A stretch of DNA of 64,000 nucleotides from Hyaloscypha bicolor E. Lineage: Eukaryota > Ascomycota > Leotiomycetes > Helotiales > Hyaloscyphaceae. Below the pieces are notes generated by a model. That model was not told the origin of the DNA. It did no database searches and saw only the letters and a program-made list of their open reading frames with translations. The stretch is taken from assembly GCF_002865645.1 (NCBI RefSeq), contig NW_020194684.1:651308-715307 (forward strand), in the 5' to 3' direction. Below are positions 58,331 to 64,000 of the stretch, in pieces (position 1 is the first letter of the stretch; every line of letters starts with the position of its first letter). The position numbers and the translations under genes are program-made.

Positions 58331-61300
58331 AGAGAGAGAATAAGTATATATATCTATTATACTTACCTTAAAACTAGTATTACTTAATTTCCCCTCTATT
58401 TTAATAAGTAAATATAGCTACTTTATTTAGGTAGCTAACTAAATATACCTAAATAGGAGCAAGTAATACTAATATAGCCTTTAACTACAGTTTCTACTAT
58501 AATATAAATACTTTCCTGCCCTAGCTATTTTACCCTCCCTCTATTATTATTCTCTTCTAACTTATCTAACCTGCTACTTGGCCTTATTTATATACTTGTA
58601 ACTCCTATAATTATCTTACTTCCTTTATAGTAGCTATATTACCTATAATAATACTAGTTAAGGATAGTTTAATACTTACCTCGAATTCTTTAATCTAAAA
58701 AACATACTTTTAGTATCCTTCTAATTATTCTCCTTTAAATTATACTATTAACTCGGATATAGCTACTCTCTATATCCCAGTCCCAAATATTATTAGTTTT
58801 AGTTTAACCTTTATATATTTACTACTATTCCTATTTATTAGCCAGAGGTTATAAGGATAAGGTATATTTATTTAAGATATATATTTATAAAATAAAACTA
58901 ATAAGAAAAATAGCTTAGAGTAATAGAAATCCGTTCTGCCTTATTATACTATAGTAATAGTATAATCCGGAAACTAGTAACGAGTTTTCCTATAAGCTAT
59001 AATTCCTAGTATTATTATTAGTTCTATATAATATATTAGATCGAGATTTATCCTATATATAAACCAGGAATTAGTAGAAGAGTGGCTAGTACCTTATAGA
59101 GGGGAATATTATATACTTATTTCGACCCGGATATTATATTACTAGTATTACTTTAAGCCAAGGGCTAATTAATAGTACCTCTTAGGATAAAGAATTATAC
59201 TATTCGGGATTATATTCCGGCTATAATTTGATCTCAGCTATATAGGAGGATTTATTAATTATAGTACTATTTTTTAATTCTCGGTATAGCTAAAGGAAGC
59301 TAGGAAAGAGGTATTAGAAATTATAAAGAGAATATATTATATAACCTCGGATATAATACTATCTAATTCCTTTTTGAATTCTAGGCAGATATAGCAGGAG
59401 GTATTAATATAGCTCTTATATAATATAGGAATAGATATAATACCCTATAATTATATTCGAGTTAGTATAAGGCAAAATATTACTAAGGAATTCTCGTAAG
59501 AAGGGCAGTAAGAGAGAAATATATATAGGACAGACTAAATACAAGATATCTTTAGGTTTAAGGTTATAGAGTATATATTAATACTCAGATTATATCTCCT
59601 AGTAAAGATAATTCTTCGAAATAGTAGAATAAAAGAGATAGCCAGGGAAGTAAGAGAAGCCTATATTATATGGCCTATTACTAAATTATATAAGTTTAGC
59701 TTTATAGAACAGGATAGAATTCAGGAAATAATAAAAAAAAGAAATTAATAGTTAGTATTAAAAATCTTATAGTACTAATTACTACCAGATTAATAAACTT
59801 GCTAGCCCTAGTAAATATATATATTCTTGAAACTTGGAAAGGATAAAGAATTAGAGATTTATATACTGGGTAGTTTAGTTCAGTCCCTATTTTGGCCTGT
59901 AATAATAGAGTAGTAGTTATAAACGGCAAGTAGAGGAAATTCTAACTAATTGAGTATTTCCTACTACCAGAATTAATTACTTCCAGGAACTCGCCCGGCT
60001 CCGTTATATAGTAATATTAGAGTAGTTAATATAACTAGTTCTTGGATCCGGAAACTATTATTATATAATATTAGGAATATAGCTATATCTTTTAACTATT
60101 TCAAATCTTTAGTTCTAGCTCCTAATAAAAAGAATTATTTATAATTAGAAGATAATATATATAGAGTTCCAGATATAGCTACTAATTATACTATAAAATG
60201 AATTAGTCTAATATTTAGAGAAATAATAGAAAATAACTATAGCTTTAATAAAGGTAATAAAATAGATAATAATCTACTAACTACTAAACCCCTAAATTAT
60301 AATATATATAAAGAGGCCTCAATAGGATACTTGAGCCTATATAATTACCAGAATTCCTATAACTTTACTCTTAATACAAGTAATAGCCTTACCGGTTCTA
60401 TATAGTTAATATTAGGTAATAGTCTAGATAATAAAGGCAAGTTACTAGTTATATTTCACCGGATATAAATCTAATAATATATAAATAGACCTGCTATTCT
60501 TGAGAAAGATAGGCTAGATAATAGCTAGGAGAATTGCAATTTGGATAGTTATAATAGTAATTATAATAATAACCTGAAATCCGTTTAGAATAATAAAGGC
60601 TAATATTATAGGCCTAGGAACCCAATTCTATTACTTTCAGATTCTAAGAAACGAATTTTAATAAGCTCAGAGTAGAAGTCTTCTTTTAATAAAACGTATA
60701 ATCTCAATATATAAATTATAGCCTTTATATTAGTATAGGAGGCTATTAAGGAAGCAGCTTATTATAAGAACCCCGCTTATATAGAACAAGTTTTCGGATA
60801 AACTAGATTCCTTATTATACTCGTAAAATAAATAACTCTTAATATCTTATATAAGATAGTATATTTAATAGGCTATAAGATTAAATAATGCCTCTAAAAG
60901 CCTTCTAGATCTCTTAAATACAAATAGTTCTCGGATAATACCAAGGTATTATAAGCTAGTATTATTAGATACTATTAGTATATCTTTAATTATTACTACT
61001 TGCTTACTAAACTATTAAAGAAATATAGTAGACCGACCTTACTAATACAATCTTCTTCTAAAGTAAAAAAATATAATAGACTAGTATTTGAGATATAGCC
61101 TCCTCCTAAAAAGAAGTATAGAAAGCTATCTAAGGTCAGAGCCCTATATAAATAATAAAATGGGATAATAATATCTTTTATAATTAGAGATAATTACTTC
61201 TTTTCTAGTCTCAAATAAATACTTTAATTCTTACTATTACTTATAATAGTTTGCATTTTTTTAGAATAAATAGGTTTATTCTTTATAAATTTGAATTTTT

Positions 61301-62131
61301 TATTTCTATAAGCTTAAAACGGTATTTGGTTTTCTATATTCATATAACTATTTTACTATATAAACCCGTTTATTATTATTCTATAATTACCTAATAGTTT
61401 AGCCTCTTATATAAATAGTATTATTAGCTAAGGTTTTAGAGTTTAGAAATTATAATTTTAAGCCGTTATTAGGGAATTAAAGAATATTATTCCTAAAATA
61501 TAATACTTTTACTAATTACTATAGGCCTTCCTGTAATATTATTTAAAGGAATATAATTTAATAGCTATTTCTAACCCCTTTAGCCATTTTAGCTTTTATT
61601 ACCAGTTTTGGCTATATTATTATATAATTATACTTACCTCTCCCTCCGGCCAATATTTTAAGTCTCTATCTCAACTTTATATAGCAAAATTTAATCTATT
61701 TTAACCCTTTTCCCAGTTCTATATCTAATATAAGAATTTACTATCTCTAGTCTGTCTTTTAGCTCAAATTCCAAGTTCTCAACTCTAGACTTCTAACGGC
61801 TCCCATACTTAAAACCTATTATAACCTATACTAATTACTATACTTTAATATATTATATCCGAACCCAGTTCAATATTCAAATACTCAAACAATTATTCAT
61901 ATATTCAAATAATATTTAAATACTTAAATAACATTCAAATACTCAAATAATATTATATTCCAATACTATTAATAGTTTAGCTTTATTACTCTATTACAAG
62001 TCAAACTAATTCAGGCTTATAAGTAGTATAACTAGACAAACTAGGTAAGTACCTGAATCTCCCTATCTAAGATTTATCCGCTTTATATACAAAAACTAAT
62101 AGTATTTAGTAACCCGAATTTGAAGTTCCAA
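58330..62131. repeat. RIP-degraded A/T-rich block, unclassified
   Basis: No gene is supported. Plus-strand translation around 59070-59700 looks protein-like (for example KEARKEVLEIIKRIYYITSD and REVREAYIIWPITKLYKFSF) but has many stops and no family I can name. Short imperfect repeats of the ATTCAAATACTCAAATAAT kind occur at 61873-61955. Composition rises towards normal near 62130. Confidence 0.55.
61873..61955. repeat. Imperfect ATTCAAATA/CTCAAATAAT repeats
   Basis: Several copies of a word like TATTCAAATACTCAAA follow one another with variations. This is a small decayed minisatellite. Confidence 0.65.
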
Positions 62132-64000
62132 TAGTACGGAGAACGCGGCATAAAGTGACGGGATTACAGGTGCATGCATAATTATAGGGCCACTAATAGG
62201 GCCTGCAGTGTCTCAGCGAGCCCTGTAAGCCCCGTAATTACCTTCTAATAGAGGCGTAAGGCCCCTGAAAGCTCCCTGAAACATAATGTAGCCCGATTGG
62301 GAGGTTATATTAAGCCACAGGCTTTGATAGGGCCCTTAGCCCCTGTATTTTAGGCATACGTCCGCAATCGGTAGCGGGATAAAGTGAGCTTTACCCCCCT
62401 TCTCACCCCTCCCCAAGCTCTTTACTCACTCTCTTCTTTACTCTCACTTTCCCTTAGCAATTATAGCTACCTTTAGTAGTTTGTTTGACTTCCCTGATTT
62501 ATCAGATAACCAATCAGAGCTCTCCTCTCCTCCTGATTCCTCCGATTCAGACGAATCAGCCTGTAGCGTAGCTACTAAAGATGAAGAGGATGCCTGGTAT
62601 AATTTGCTATCTGATTCAGAAGATAAAGACGATAATTCAATTGTACCAAGCCTTACCCTCCCTCTTCGTCCTTCTATAGCCACCTCTATAGCTTTTACTA
62701 TGCCCGATATCATACGTAAAGAGCATTCTACTAGTGCCAGAATCAAGGCTATTTATATACTTGAGTAAAGACGATCTGCAGGTAATATTAAGAAAGCTAT
62801 AGGAGTATCTAGAACTCGTATTTATAAGCTTGCAAGCCTTACTAGGTAGTATGGATGGAAAGAGTATAAGGATATATTCCTAGAAACCTCTTATATACTC
62901 AATTAACCTCGATCTGGTAGGCCAGTAATCTCGCCTACTGTAATTAAGTATATCTTGCAAGTGGTATTTCAAAATTCGACTATTTGTAGTTTCTCCTGTA
63001 CTATTATTATAAAGAAAGTAAGGAAAAGAGGTTATAAGGTTATTCCCCGGACAGTTTGGAAGGTTCTTATAGCAGCTGGCTATTCTTAGTATAAACTGAT
63101 AGTAAAGCCTGGTTTAAATAAGTTTAGTAAAAAGGAGAGGCTAGACTGGTGTTTGGAGTACGAGTATTGGAGTCTTGAAGATTAGAAAAATGTGATTTTT
63201 ATAGACGAAATAGTAGTGTAATTGGGTAATATATAAGGGAAAAGAAGGGTCTGGAGGCTTCCAGAGGAAGCTTATAATAAGTATTATATAAGGAGATACT
63301 GGAAAGGCTTTTCTGAGTTTATATTTTGGGGATCGTTCTTATATAATAAAAAAGAGCTATACTATGTATAGGAAAAGGAGACAGCTTAGTAAAAGCGAGA
63401 GAGAAAAGCTGATTTGGATATAAGGAATTCCTTAATTAAGAAGGCTAATAAACAGAAGTGGGAGAAAGAGTAAAGGAAGTGGCTAAGGGACTGGATTAAA
63501 GTCTATAGTAGGAAACCTGGTAGAATAAGAAAAATATAGAAGTATAATAAGAAAACCGGAGCTTTTGTAGTAAAGAATAGATATAGAGGAATTAATTAGT
63601 ACTAATACCAAAGGAAAATCCTTACTATAAAGCTCTTGCCCTTTGCAAAGGAATGCCTAAAGGATCGTCCAAATACTATTATTCAGGAGAATAATATACT
63701 AGCCTATAAATCTTATTACTAATAAGGGATTTATAATCTTTAGAGGATTATGAAAATACTCTGGCCAAGTAACTTACCTAATCTCAATACTATTAAGCCT
63801 ATATAGTTTTATATAAAGAAAGAAACTATAAAGCGGGGACCTACAAGTAATAGAAAGAAGCTGAGGATAAGGTGGGAGAAATACTGGGAGGATCTCCCTC
63901 AAAGAAAAATTCAAGAGTGAATTGAGGCAATTCCTTATTACGTAAAAGAGGTAATTAGATTAGAGGGAGGGAACGAGTATAAGGAAGAGTGAAAGAAGGG
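62132..64000 (+). mobile_element. Tc1/mariner-type transposon, partial at window edge, moderately RIP-mutated
   Basis: The composition changes near 62132, where AGTACGGAGAACGCGGCATA begins a G/C-richer noncoding leader. The transposase starts at 62481 and runs beyond the window. Near-identical 14-base direct repeats in the leader (GCGGCATAAAGTGA at 62145-62158 and GCGGGATAAAGTGA at 62374-62387) look like subterminal transposase-binding repeats. The right end and inverted repeats are outside the window, so the left boundary is inferred from composition only. Confidence 0.7.
62481..64000 (+). pseudogene. Tc1/mariner-like transposase with nonsense mutations
   Basis: One reading frame from ATG 62481 carries the whole visible transposase without a frameshift; it is broken only by TAG, TAA and a few TGA codons. 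Order: an acidic Ser/Asp-rich N-terminus (residues 1-55), a helix-turn-helix (GNIKKAIGVSRTRIYKLA near 62780), a second helix-turn-helix region (RKRGYKVIPRTVWKVL near 63020), and the DDE core. The first catalytic Asp is intact in VIFIDE (63204). The second motif reads QENN where an Asp is expected (63690). The last reads PNLNTIKP, with Lys (63795) at the usual acidic position, 34 residues further on. These substitutions are G-to-A type and fit RIP. Comparable fungal elements are of the DD34E class. Confidence 0.82.

Noticed and set aside
59702..59929. A 75-residue hydrophobic minus-strand frame in the right A/T-rich block
   Set aside because: It is an isolated open frame in RIP-degraded DNA with no homology, start context or neighbours. 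Hydrophobicity is expected from T-rich codons.
62444..62746. A 100-residue minus-strand Ser-rich frame
   Set aside because: It is antisense to the acidic N-terminus of the Tc1/mariner transposase and is explained by it.

Overview
The window looks like nuclear DNA of a filamentous ascomycete (Pezizomycotina). The supporting signs are short spliceosomal introns, fungal-type gene families (TPR-CHAT, C14 caspase-like, vWA/alpha-kinase, giant ankyrin protein, pogo/Fot1-like transposon) and an extreme two-speed base composition. About 22.1-46.3 kb is ordinary gene-bearing DNA. Both flanks (1-22.1 kb and 46.3-62.1 kb) are very A/T-rich (sampled lines are 15-27% G+C), almost lack CA/TG dinucleotides and are full of TAG/TAA stops. 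This is the mark of repeat-induced point mutation (RIP) acting on transposons. I cannot name the species.

Left flank: a degraded Gypsy retrotransposon on the minus strand (about 3.2-13.9 kb; integrase, RNase H and RT readable) is interrupted by a complete hAT element (4912-8413) with a perfect 8-bp target-site duplication. A second Gypsy tail (integrase plus chromodomain, plus strand) lies at 14.85-16.1 kb. Unclassifiable RIP-degraded DNA follows to 22.14 kb.

Gene island: an ABC-transporter 3' scrap sits at the left edge. It is followed by a large two-exon ankyrin-type gene (minus), a divergent vWA/alpha-kinase gene (plus) with a disturbed N-terminal frame, a small hypothetical ORF (minus), a solo LTR with perfect TSD (33568-33960), a TPR-CHAT protease-like gene (minus), a decayed pogo-type transposon with 52-bp terminal inverted repeats, a second intact TPR-CHAT gene (plus), and a caspase-domain (C14) gene (minus). 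Three predicted caspase-fold proteases, a kinase with a vWA sensor-like domain and an ankyrin repeat protein within 22 kb resemble the parts list of regulated cell death or conflict systems. The functional link is inferred from co-location only.

Right flank: a transposase remnant of integrase-core type begins at about 46.4 kb. A full-length Ty1/copia element (50274-57233, 171-bp LTRs, TSD AGAAG) is inserted further right. More RIP-degraded sequence follows, and a less damaged Tc1/mariner-type transposase starts at 62.48 kb and runs off the right end.
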